The notes below the pieces were generated by a model. It worked only from the letters and a program-made list of their open reading frames with translations. It was not told the DNA's origin and ran no database searches. The position numbers and the translations under genes are program-made. Positions 18,828 to 28,908 of a DNA stretch of 60,000 nucleotides are shown piece by piece (within the stretch, counting starts at the first letter, position 1; every line of letters begins with the position of its first letter). This DNA is from Adiantum capillus-veneris. Taxonomy: Eukaryota; Streptophyta; Polypodiopsida; Polypodiales; Pteridaceae. Location: the NCBI GenBank assembly GCA_014529385.2, contig CM043953.1, positions 88,279,842-88,339,841 on the forward strand, given 5' to 3'.

Positions 18828-21742
18828 CTGGGTTGCAGGAAACGGCTACACACAGCCTGGAAACGCGTTTCACCGTTTCTGAAGAGGCCCTGCGTTTCCA
18901 GCAGCCTCGAAACGTGCCGAAACGCGGTGCGCTATGTTTTTTAAAAAAACCATAATGTAAAATAATTAAAAACGAGGTGTGAGCTGTCCCTTTCAGCGTG
19001 TTCGAACTCCGGCCCTTTCAGTCAAAAAACGAGCCCTCTAAAAAAAACGACCCCCTCTTGTCGCCTGAGATTCATTCCAGAGAGCGACATCTTTTCTCTG
19101 CACAACACTTAGAGAGCTCCAGAGCTTGACAGAAGACTCCTCTCGGCGCGAGTGCAAGCAAGGAAAGCTTCCACGTGGACACATTAATGAAAGAGGAAGA
19201 CCCTACGGCCACGAACAATTGTTTTTGTTTCAATTGCGTCCCGCGAGCAGTCATTTTTGAGCCGTGTAAGTGTCCTCTCAAGCTGAAATTTTCTTTTGGA
19301 TTGGATGATGCGATTAGAAAAAGAGCCTTGAAGTGCAACTGTATCAAAGTTGTTTTGTCACCGGAGTAGGCTTGTCCGAAATACAAAGAGCCAGACTTTT
19401 ATTTGGCTCAACAAAGACGAGAGCGAAGAGCACCAATCTTTCGCAGATAAAAGCCAACATGTTCGTATCAGCTGTCGCTAGCTCCAAGCCTTCTCCGACT
19501 GCAACACCTGCATCCAGCTCCAAGAAACCATTCTTGGTTACGCCATTTACACAGAAAGCGCCATCCGAACAAGAACCTCTTTGGAAGTATGTAACAGAGA
19601 CAGGTTGCTTCAATGCAGGTGGTAGCAAGAAATGGACTTGCTCTATTTGCCGGGAAGGCTACTCAAGGTCATACTCACGAGTGCGTGCCCACTTGCTTGG
19701 TATCAAGAAGCAAGGTATTGGCATCTGTAAGAAGGTTACCATGGCTCAAAAAGCCTCCATGACACGGGAGGATCACGATAGTGCCAACAAGAAGCAAAAG
19801 ATTGCCAACACCAATCCTTTGCATACAAAGAGAAAGGCTCAAGATCAACCATCTTTGGAAGGTATGTTCAATGCCTCATGTAGAGAAGATGTGAACAAGG
19901 CAATGGCTAGATGTTTTTATGCATGCGGATTGTCTCTCGCTTGCTCGTTCTCCATACTTTTCAGATATGGTCTCTGCAATTGCAACTTTTGGTAAAGGAT
20001 ATAAGCCTCCCAACAACGAGAAGTTGCGTACAACCCTACTATAGCAAGAAAAGGCAAGATTAGAGAGAAGTCTCTTACCTGTAGAGTGTTCTTGGCAACA
20101 TTATGGTTGCTCTCTTATTTCCGATGGGTGGACAGATACAGCCAAAAGACCATTGATTAATTTTGTGGTGTCCAATCCAAGAGGAACAGTATTCAAGGGC
20201 TCCATTAATACTAGTGGCAGTTCTAACACTGGGGAGTTCTTAGCAGATGCACTTAAGAAAGTTATTAAAGAGGTTGGTGTTGATCACGTTGTGCAGGTTA
20301 TCACTGATAATGCGGCAAATTGCAAGCTTGCAGGACAGATTGTGGAGGGAGAGTACAAGCATATCTTTTGGACTCCTTGTGCAACACATTGTCTGAACTT
20401 GCTTTTGAAGGATTTGATGGCAATCAAGTGGTTGGAGCAGCCTGTAACGAAGGGAAAGGAAGTTCAACAGTTCATCACAAATCATGATGTAACACGAGCC
20501 ATGTTTGGTAAGCACTCCCATCTCAAGCTAATTAGACCGGGAGATACCCGTTTTGCTTCACATTTCATGATGCTGCATAGATTGTTGAGGGTTAAGACTG
20601 CTTTGAAGCACTTGGTGACATGCGAGGATTGGGATGCCTGGAAGTGTCAGAATGAAGATGCAAAAGTGATAGAGGAGCATTTTGTCTTCTAGCTTTTGGG
20701 AGGACATTGAGTTGTATGTCAAGGTGTGTTGGCCAATCATGGCAATGTTGCGTATGGTTGACATGGATGAAGCATGCATGGGTGTAATTTTTGAAGGCAT
20801 GGATCAGATGGTAGAAAAGATCAAGGAGATTTTGGCAGAGGAGGTGGATGGCGAAGAGATGTTTCAACAAATGAATGAATTCATACAGGCACGGTGGTTG
20901 ATGATGCATACTCCTCTTCATGCAACAGCTTTCCTCTTAAATCCAAAGTGGTTTTCAAAGTCACCTAACAAGGATGGTGAGGTAATGAAAGGATGGAAGG
21001 CCACACTCAACAGAGTGGGAAGGAATGCTATGAAAAAGACACAGCTAAAAGCACAATTGTCTATGTACATTGGATTGCAAGGGAGCTTTGGGGATCCTGA
21101 AGCTTTGGATGACATGCAGAAGCTCTCAGCAGCTTCTTGGTGGGAAAAGATTGGCTATAAAGATTTTATCCCAGGTATGTAGTGCTTCCACATGTGAGAG
21201 AAATTGGTCGACATATGGTTTTATACATTCCGTCAAGCGCAACCGTTTGCAGCATGAAATGGCTGATGACTTGGTATATGTACATAGCAATTTAAGGCTA
21301 CAATCCAGGAAAGAAGCCTCTTATGTTTCCGGGCCATGTTGCTTTTGGGATGTGGAAGAGGACTTAACAATGGAAGGCCATATCGAAGTGGAAATGGATG
21401 TTGAAGTTGGTGATGTCGAAGCTATGTAACTGCTCTATGTAGGATGTATTGAACATTTGCATTGATGCTTAATGAAATCTGGTTGCCAAGAGACTTTATG
21501 TGTCAAGTTTTTTGCTTTTGCATAATGTAGATTATGAATCTAGTTATTGTTTCATTCATGTGTTGATGCAAATCTTTTTAAAATGTTTGCTTCAATGTAG
21601 GTGTCGATATATGTTTGAATTTTTATGTTGTTGTCTACTCTCAAATGGGTGTACCCCCACCGTTTCCTGGTTCTATAGAATTCCATTTCTGTTCATTTCG
21701 ACAGGGCAACGTTTCCAGATTGGAAACGTTCGTGCCACACAG
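18828..21742 (+). mobile_element. hAT-superfamily DNA transposon (2915 bp)
   Basis: Ends CTGGGTTGCAGGAA and, inverted, CTGTGTGGCACGAA (11 of 14 match). They are flanked by 8-bp direct repeats GTGTTGAC (18820-18827) and GTGCTGAC (21743-21750), one transition apart. Eight bp is the hAT duplication length. Subterminal DNA is rich in GAAACG/CGTTTC (about six in the first 110 bp, three in the last 90). It lies inside the B2 3' ORF region and encodes a transposase on the plus strand. Confidence 0.9.
19459..21429 (+). pseudogene. hAT transposase (BED zinc finger, DUF659, hAT dimerisation)
   Basis: Cut-and-paste transposase. ATG 19459 opens a Ser/Pro-rich lead, then a BED-type finger KKWTCSICREGYSRSYSRVRAH (Cys, Cys, His, late Cys). 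A 4-base insertion (GCTTGCT) near 19940 breaks the frame before RSPYFSDMVSAIATFG. A TAG sits at about 20043. The core is then open at 20050-20690: SLISDGWTDTAKRPLINF (first catalytic Asp), VQVITDNAANCKLAG (second) and FWTPCATHCLNLLLKDL. A frameshift at about 20685 leads to 20682-21180 (YVKVCWPIMAMLRMVD; HATAFLLNPKWF). A last shift near 21130 leads to the dimerisation domain LAIKILSQVCSASTCERNWS and KRNRLQHEMADDLVYVH. It is inactive but well preserved. Confidence 0.92.
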
Positions 21743-22005
21743 GTGCTGACTAATCATGCAAACACATAGAACTTCCTGTGAGGGTTCTTTGGACCTAGGC
21801 TCGAGAGCCAAGATCGGTTCTTCTTGAGGGGGTTCTTTGGACCTTGACTCGAGAGCCAAGATCGGTTCTTCGTGATTGATCAAATCTGCAATGAGGTTAG
21901 CTTCACTAGAGAAAGTATCAACTAACACATCATCCTTATGAACAATCACATCTTGATCATACAAATCATCATGATTGTCCCTATCATGCAATTCATCATG
22001 CTTGT
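21743..22005 (-). other. B2 spacer between protease and 3' ORF
   Basis: Minus-strand reading HDELHDRDNHDDLYDQDVIV, then DDVLVDTFSSEANLIADLI and two tandem EEPILALE(P/S)RSKEP units. Matches the B1 spacer. The first 8 bases are the right hAT duplication. Confidence 0.65.
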
Positions 22006-23158
22006 CATTGGCACGGTCTCAAGCAAAACGGTATGCCAGTTATGTCTTTCTCTAATCGTGTTTTGCAGCTCGGCACTCAATTACGCAAATTGGATGCGGA
22101 GCGCAAGGAGGCCTTCCTTTATGGATTGGACGAGTATATCAAGTATGATGTCGAGGTGCTCGATCCAATCGATCTCAACAAGGCGGTAGCGATTGCTCTC
22201 GCACAGGAAATGAAGCATAAGGGAAAGCCTAAGGAAAACAAGATTTCAACAAGTACTCTCATACTTCTCAGAACCCTCAGAATGGTAAGAGCGGTAAGAA
22301 TGGTAAGAACGGTAACTCTTCTAACCAATCTTCCAATAGTCTCAGAAAAGAACTCTCAAAGTGAACCTAAGGGTAACGCTAACACAATTGCTAAACCTAA
22401 GCTCACCCCAAATAAAAAGGTAGCACAAGGAATTTAAGAGGATACATCATGTCGGAAGACCAAAGCGCTTATTCTAAGGAAGGTCGTTGTTTTCATTGTC
22501 AAATTAAGGGTCACATGAAAAGAACACGTCCTAAGCTTGAATCGAATGAATCTAAAGAACCCACAAAACCCACTTCCTCTGTCAATGCAATAAATGACAA
22601 CACAAGTGTGCCCCAAGTTTCTCATGACCCTCTCATTGATGAGTCTCTCATTGATGGTCATATGACGGGGCAACGTTTTGTCATATTGTTTGACCCAGAC
22701 AATATGCATGATGTGATCAGTCTCTCTCTTGTTGAGAGAGCCCGCCTAGAGGTTAGTCAGAAATCTCCTCTCGAGGTCTCTGGCTTCACTCCCGGTATGG
22801 ACTCTCTCATCACAAAAGAGTGCCTTGATGTGTTGTTTACAGTTCAACAAGCTGCTTTCCGTACAAAATTTTTAGTCTCTCCTCTCTCAGGATGTGATAT
22901 GATTTTGGGCATTCGATGGTTTCATGAGCATAACCCTCTCATTGATTGGGCTGAAAATACGTTCACTTTCAATGCCAAAAGTGACTCTCCCATTGTCATT
23001 CATGGAGAGCAAGTTGTTCATTCTCCATCTCTCATTTCTAATGTGCAAGCGAAGATTGAATGGTTAAGGAGAAGGAGACTCTCTCGGTCTCGTCTTCTCC
23101 AAAGCATGATACACAGGATTTGCATGATGATAAGCATGATGATTTGAATGATAATGAT
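22006..23158 (+). pseudogene. inverted gag-protease block of B2
   Basis: This block reads on the plus strand although B2 is a minus-strand element. Content in order: capsid end (NGMPVMSFSNRVLQLGTQL, DEYIKYDVEVLDPIDLNKA), linker, knuckle CFHCQIKGHMKRTRPK (last ligand Arg), and protease RFVILFDPDNMHDVISLSL (D-P-D at the active site) with SGCDMILGIRWF. It matches B1 7760-8900. Flanking B2 text on both sides is minus-strand. Copies of AAGCATGATGA lie in opposite orientation at the two ends (about 21993-22003 and 23132-23142). Confidence 0.88.
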
Positions 23159-24110
23159 GAGCGTATTTCAATCGTACAAGATACTGAGGTATCATAAACC
23201 GCGCCTTGAGCTTGTCTTGGAAATCAGTCCAATTGAAGGAAAGGGACGTGAATTCGTCGGCTTCCTCTAGGTGCGCGGCTAATTGTGCCTCTTGCCATGC
23301 GTGGTACCAATTGATGGCATCACCAGCAAGGTTCATAGCTGTCGTCAAAACTTTGCTATTTCCTGTCTTCTTAGTTGTCGCAAAATAAGCACTAAATTGA
23401 TGCAACTAAGAATGAATAACCGTAGCATCCATCTTACCATCACACTTACTAAACTGGATCTTCTCTATGACTGGATTGTTGGAGTCCAAATCTCGACTTG
23501 CGCCACTTGAGGAACTACCAACATCTTTTGTTGGCTCGAACTTCGAGGCGAGAACATGTCGTACAAACTCTTGCATGCGTTGTTCACTCTGTGCTGCACG
23601 CTCTGCCTGTCGTTCTTCAACCGCCAAGCGCGCTTGATCACGCTCACGCTCAAAGGTGTCTTGTCTGAGTTGGCGTTCACGTCCCAAGGCTTCCTGTCGT
23701 TCTGCTTTTCTTTCTAGTTGTGCCATCGCAACGTGATTCGTTTCTTGTTGTTGTGCCATCATCTCCAACATTGACTTGACCATCACCTCCATAGACTTTG
23801 GTACAATCCCTGGGTAGATGGCGTAGGGGGAGGGTCAGGAAAACTTGCATGGTGAGGAAATTCTTCTTCACTACTTTCATGCCCATCACCTCCATGCGAA
23901 GTATCCATTCCGCTTCGGGTGATGACCATAATCTTTGGTTCTTAGGAACTGGGGTTCTTGTGGGTCTTGGGTTCTTGAGGGTCTTGAGGTTCTTCTTTCG
24001 CTTCCAATCTGTGTTAGAGAAGAATCCTCTCTTCACCCGAGTTCTGCTCTTTTCCGTGGGCGCACCCCTTGGCGGCCTTACGCTCACACCAAGGTTGCTT
24101 TTTCCCACCT
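23159..24110 (-). pseudogene. B2 gag N-terminal part
   Basis: Minus-strand counterpart of B1 6900-7750. It has a Pro/Ser-rich start, a broken frame near 23800, then MEVMVKSMLEMMAQQQETNH and a Glu/Arg-rich coiled coil, NPVIEKIQFSKCDGKMDA, and in the next frame AGDAINWYHAWQEAQLAAHL to ARFMIPQYLVRLK. It ends at the inversion breakpoint at 23158. Here the capsid junction is AAGAAGACAGGAAATAGC, without the extra base seen in B1. Confidence 0.8.
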
Positions 24111-24326
24111 CACGTCGCTTAGCCGGCCACTAAGTGCACGGTTCGCTCAATGAGTGAAAAGAGGCAAAAGGGGAGGCTGGACAAGCCCTTCTTTCTTGAG
24201 TTTCCTGTCACTCTTCAAAAACACGAATAGGAATCGACACGCCTAAGAGGACTTGGGTTACGTGCGACCGCAACAAGCAAAAAAATTTATGTGGTTCTTT
24301 CCTTGAGTGATACAGAACACTGCCAA

Positions 24327-24340
24327 AGCTCCGATACCAA
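24327..24340 (-). promoter_or_regulatory. primer-binding site of B2
   Basis: Minus strand TTGGTATCGGAGCT immediately after the 5' LTR; Met-type site with G for A at one position. Confidence 0.85.
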
Positions 24341-25452
24341 TGTAAGGTGCAGCGGAATAAATGTTGAACTTTGCTCAAGATGAGTGCTCCGAACTGTGCT
24401 CAAGGTTCCTTTTACTTATGGAAGGGAGAGCCTTCCTTTTCTATAAGGAGAGAGTGCAATGGATACAAACAAAGTGAATGGACACTGTGAATGAAGGTGC
24501 ATGAGACTGAGAGATAGAGAGAGAAGAGAATACGACACCAAGGAGTTGTAAACCCCTCCTCCAAGGGCCCCACTCTCAATGGCGAGAGTGGTCTACTATT
24601 GATTGCACAATCTGGTACAAAGTCGTAGAGATTGTGAGTGCTAAATGATGCTATGTCGATGCCGACGGTGTGGACGACGAGACTAGGCTGAAATCTGAAT
24701 GCTTTGAATCTGCAACTGCTTGATGAATTTCTATTGTAAAAACGCTGACTGTAGTCTGGTCCAAAAACGCAGGTTCATGGCTGAACTTGCTGGTCTTTTA
24801 TGGCTGAAATCGTTGATGCAATGCTGCTGAAAAACGCTACCTGCTGAGGCTTCAACTTGCTGAAATTGCTGGTTGGAAAACGCTAGGAAACTGGTGCTGA
24901 AATCGCCATTGTGCTGGCTGAAATGCTGGTGCAGAATCGCCTCTTGCAGGTTGGGAAACGCTGATGAGGCTGGCTGAAAACGCAGATTGCAGGAGTTCCA
25001 AAAACGCTGGCCTAGCTGTGCAAAAACATCGATTAGGTTCTTCTTGTCTTGCTTGAGAGTCGGTCTGTTGAGCAATGCTCCTGTTGCCTCTTCTGCCAGA
25101 AAGCGCTAGCTCTGGTTTGCTTATATATTATCTTAGCAAAATTGCCCTACCTAGTTCCCAACAAAAGTCACTTAATAAATAACTGAAAAATGTCAAAAAT
25201 AGGGAAAATAGGTTTAATGCACTGGAAAATTCCCCTAATGGATTTTGATAAATTCTGATGGGAATGCTGATGATCATGCTGTGTGCAACCGGAGGATATG
25301 CATCTAACTTAAGTGACTGGTGGTGCACGGTCTGCGAACAGACTGACAAAAGTGCCAGATCACTTCCTATTCTAGACTGACTTGACTGCACTGAACCCTG
25401 GTCATGCTGTAGCTTGTCCACAGATACATAGGGTTGGATGTGTCACATGACA
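24341..25452 (-). repeat. 5' LTR of B2 (1112 bp)
   Basis: Plus-strand text TGTAAGGTGCAGCGG to GTCACATGACA. Nearly identical to the 3' LTR at 16991, with a few scattered changes and one short indel near 25200. TATA box near 25120 (TATATATTATC on the plus strand). In this copy the terminal palindrome is TGTCATGTGACA, so one base is changed. Confidence 0.92.
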
Positions 25453-25457
25453 CCCTG

Positions 25458-26887
25458 AGCTGGCTACGGAGAGAAAGGTAGCAAAGAAGTATTCCATTCG
25501 TAATGGATTGCTTTTCAAGCAAGGCAAAATGTGTGTGCTCGTTGATGAGGATATCCGCAAGCAAATTTTGTTTGAGTGTCATGCTGTAACAAGTGCAAGA
25601 CACCCTCGCATACACCATACTTTGGCCTTGGTTGGCCGGTAATTCTATTGCCCGCACATGAAAGCTTTCATAGAAAAGTAGTGCCGGAATGCGCGCAATG
25701 TCAGCTCAACAAAACTAAACTTCAGAAGCACGTTGGATTATTACATCCTTTGCAAATTCCCGATAGCAAATGGATAAGCATTTCTATGGATTTTGTAGTT
25801 GGATAACCCCAAACCAACCATGGGCACGATGCCATTTGGGTCAACATCGATTGACTCACAAAAACAGCGCAATTTATCCCTACACGTTCCATCGTAGAGA
25901 GCCACGAGTTAGCCCAACTCTTTGTGGAACATTTTATACAAATTATATGGTTTGCATAGGCAATTTTTGGCAAACGGTCTTCCAGAAATTGGAAGCCCGT
26001 ATGTGCATGTCATCCTCAAATCACCCTAAAACTGATGGACAGACCGAACGCACAAACGGTCTTCCAAAAAATGGAAACCCGTATGTACATGTTATCCTCA
26101 GATCACCCTAAAACTGATGGACAGACCGAACGCACAAAAAAAACTATGGAGGACATGCTACGAGCATACGTCTCTCGACGCCAATTTGATTGGGAATGTT
26201 ATCTCCCGCAGATTGAGTTTGCTTATAACAGTACAAAGCACTCGGCTATTGGCTATAGCCCGTTTATGCTTATGTATGATTATGAGTAGAAACCACCAAT
26301 TGCCACCGGATTCAAAAGGATCAAGATGTGATCGATAGCCAATTTCTTACATGATATGCAAGAAATACTCCAATCGCAAAAGAGAGCATTAAAACGGCAC
26401 AAGACCGTGCCACTTTTTACCCTAATCAACATCGACAACCCCACGAACTCCAGAAGCCTCAGGGAGGACATGTGGGTGTATCTTAGGGTACCGAAAGATT
26501 CCGAAACGATCCGAACTGGTCCATGCTCGAAATTATCTTCTCACTATTGTGGTCAATTTCAGATCACAAAGAAGATAAGTGGGGTTTCTTATAGGGTTGA
26601 CCTCCCTAGGCATTGTTGTACATCTCGTGTTCCACGTAAGCTGCCTAAAAGAACGGCTAGGCAGGATGACTTAGTGATTCCTTCAAAGCAAGTCCCGAAC
26701 TTGGAAGACACCACCACCCGTTCCACTTGAACTTGAACCAGTTCTCGATTAAAGGGTCCTCGTACCCCAAATATTTGATCAAGTGGAAGCATCGTCCTAA
26801 ATCCCAAGACACTTGGGAGTCAATTAGATCGTTAAGGAATCGCTTTCCCATTTCCATAACAGAGGATATTGTTGAGGACACCAATTA
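25458..26887 (+). pseudogene. G3 integrase and chromodomain
   Basis: Follows B2: KVAKKYSIRNGLLFKQGKM, then the zinc domain HPRIHHT and CAQCQLNK. The core starts at WISISMDFVVG (first Asp); the second-Asp region is missing or scrambled. HPKTDGQTERT (Glu) occurs twice through an 82-bp tandem duplication (25981-26145). Then come WECYLPQIEFAYNSTKHSAIGYSPF and a GPY-like SSHYCGQFQITKKISGVSYRV. A chromodomain ends the protein: YPKYLIKWKHRPKSQDTWES and RNRFPISITEDIVED, stop TAA at 26885-26887. Chromodomains steer integration by binding histone marks in this clade. Several frameshifts are present. Confidence 0.88.
25981..26145 (+). repeat. 82-bp tandem duplication in G3 integrase
   Basis: ACTGATGGACAGACCGAACG occurs at 26031 and 26113, with matching upstream text (CTTCCA..AA.TGGAA.CCCGTATGT). 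The period of 82 is not a multiple of three, so the duplication itself shifts the frame. Confidence 0.85.
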
Positions 26888-27436
26888 AAAATAAGGAGGG
26901 GGTTAAGTCCCCAAACATCGGGATGGGCGCTCCAGTATGCCCGGCCATGGTGAACCTAGCCCATAGGTTATGAAGTCCTATAAATAGGACTTGGGTCTCA
27001 TTCGTGAGACATCTTGTGTGATCACCACACTTGAACTCTAGAGTCTAGGCCATTGGCAGCTCTCCCCGCACACACGTGTTGGTGTGGGCTCGATGGTATG
27101 GGACACCGGCCCTTGTGGCAGAGGCTAGCCCGCTTGGCTACAGGCTCCCAGGCTTGGGGATGAGCCCGTATTGGCTATATGGCTGGGAGGTGAGCTTGAT
27201 GTCCGCTCATTACGTGTGTCTAGGTGTGAGTTTGGCTTCTGTCATGTCGCTTGGCTACAAGCTCCCAGGCTTGGGGATGAGCCCGCATGTCCGCTCATTA
27301 CGTGTGTCTAGGTGTGAGTTTGGCTTCTATCATGTCATGTTTGCAGGATGGATCCCGCGAGGGACTAACATTGGAATCGTTCACACTGGTAGGACATACT
27401 GCAAGCGCCCATCATCCTGATGTCTAGGGACGTAAC
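26888..27436 (+). repeat. polypurine tract and probable 3' LTR of G3
   Basis: AAAAATAAGGAGGGGG (26887-26902) follows the chromodomain stop, as a polypurine tract should. Downstream text has a TATA-like CCTATAAATAGGAC at about 26977. No second LTR copy exists in the window, so its ends are uncertain; the sequence may end near GACGTAACA (27429-27437). It contains a tandem duplication (27133-27340) with 117-bp offset: CTTGGCTACAGGCTCCCAGG and GTCCGCTCATTACGTGTGTC both recur, the second unit lacking 29 bp. Confidence 0.55.
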
Positions 27437-27565
27437 ACCTTCCCTCGTAGTTTTGACATGTTGTATCAATGAGCAGAGCTTTCCAACATTTGGGTACACC
27501 CTCTCTCTGTCGTTTGTGTGTGCGGCCTCTCCGTTGGTAGCGTTTTTACTTAAAATCCTATGTCA

Positions 27566-27568
<3 letters not shown>

Positions 27569-27642
<74 letters not shown>
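27569..27642. repeat. (TC)37 microsatellite
   Basis: Uninterrupted TC dinucleotides ending 4 bases before the C1 LTR. Confidence 0.98.
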
Positions 27643-27644
<2 letters not shown>

Positions 27645-27646
27645 GT

Positions 27647-28630
27647 TGTCAAGAAATGCGCAATGCGACTAGCAAAGCGTTGGGCCTCTGACTGTGAGGA
27701 TTTGTAGCAAAATCAAGCAAGGCATAGATGATTTGAAGCTAAAAACACACTAAAAAAGAACAAAACTCCAGCCATGAAAGCTCCACTTTGAAAAAGAACC
27801 AATACTAACTCAAAACTCTTGTGTGTGTGAAGATTAGGTGTAGCCTCGCTCCCAATTGCATAGATGTAGTGCTCAATCGACCTGTTAAAACCCCTAAATA
27901 TACGCTTCGATTCTTCGTCGTGACCATTTCATGGAAGCTTCAGTACTTCATTGGAGAAGCCCAAGTAGTTATTTAAGGAGGGGAAACCCTAATTGGAGGC
28001 CTCACAGCCTCAACCATGTAGTGGAAGCAGCACGGGACTGCACTAGCACCCTGTAAAGGAATGGTTGTATCTCCTTGCTCATATGCCCCAAATGAGCTCA
28101 TTCTTGGCTCTAAAACTTACCACACAACATGAGCAATGACGGCACCATCACTGATATGGCATTTTGAGCTAATTATAGGCTATTTTTGACCACTTAAAGG
28201 CTATTTTAAACCTTTTTTTTTAAAAAAAATGCCCTTTTTTGTCCATAAAAAGCCTTAACGAGCTAGGAAAAATCCCTAAAATCATGGAAAAATCCCATTG
28301 GGCTCAAATTTCATGTTGAACCTCATTTTCCCACTTGGTAAGTACTTTAAACACGTCTTTTACGCCAATGCACGAAACCTGCTATTTTTGGCCGAGATCG
28401 CCCACATTGAACTTTCTAGGCAAAACGAACATGCCACTTCGAAACACTTGACATTTGTAGATTCCTAAAGCAAATTAGGCATATATTTATGTGAAAGAGC
28501 ATTCCATAGTACCACGTGTAGAGCCTCGCTCGCCCGGCAAGGTATGTACACGGCTGCAACCGTGGCATTCATTTTCACATATATCACACTATGTACATTA
28601 TAGCATTTGGTCCCACACATCATAAACATT
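27647..28630 (-). repeat. 3' LTR of C1, non-inverted part
   Basis: Matches 36104-37088 almost base for base (TGTCAAGAA... to ...CATAAACATT). Upstream U3 text is missing here because it lies inverted at 28738-28908; 984 plus 171 bp equals the 5' LTR length within a few bases. Confidence 0.9.
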
Positions 28631-28908
28631 TGCAAGCGATGATGGAATCGACATGTATGTGGACTTAAATGAAGACTGAACCTGCAAAAGATATCTGTGG
28701 CACATGTCGGAGGATGTGCAAGTTTAGAGGAGGTGGATGTCGTGCCATGGCACGTTCATAATGTGAAATTAAAATATCTACCTCACTCTTAATGTTTATG
28801 ATGTGTGAGACCAAATGCTATAATGTACATAGTGTGATATATGCGAAAATGGATGATGTCGTGCCATGGCACGTTCATGATGTGAAATTAAAATATCTAC
28901 CTTACTCT
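28631..28908 (+). other. 278-bp microinversion covering the C1 polypurine tract and LTR start
   Basis: On the plus strand this segment reads TTTAGAGGAGGTGGA (a polypurine tract) followed by TGTCGTGCCATGGCACG and two U3 repeat units, opposite to the rest of C1. Flipping it joins CTTACTCT to AATGTTTATGATG, which re-creates the U3 text of the intact 5' LTR (CTCACTCTTAATGTTTATG) apart from one T. Confidence 0.85.

Larger units (their letters stand above)
16991..25452 (-). mobile_element. B2: family-B non-autonomous element carrying a hAT insertion and an inversion
   Basis: Minus-strand order: 5' LTR (25452-24341), primer-binding site, gag start (about 24110-23159), an inverted block (22006-23158), spacer (22005-21743), hAT transposon, 3' ORF (18819-18102), polypurine tract, 3' LTR (18101-16991). 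The LTRs are 1112 and 1111 bp and very alike. TSDs are CCTTG (16986-16990) and CCCTG (25453-25457), one transition apart. Removal rejoins G3 RNase H to integrase. Confidence 0.9.
11330..27436 (+). mobile_element. G3: gypsy chromovirus pseudogene interrupted by A1 and B2
   Basis: Pieces 11330-13390, 16189-16990 and 25453-27436 join into one gag, protease, RT, RNase H, integrase, chromodomain order. The joins are supported by TSDs around A1 (CACGA) and B2 (CCTTG/CCCTG) and by reading continuity. No 5' LTR is present; the element starts near its gag start, directly after B1. A polypurine tract and a probable 3' LTR follow the chromodomain. Confidence 0.85.

Noticed and set aside
28722-28908. Plus-strand polypurine tract and LTR start suggesting a separate plus-strand element
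   Set aside because: Inverting the segment restores the C1 LTR exactly, which is a simpler explanation.
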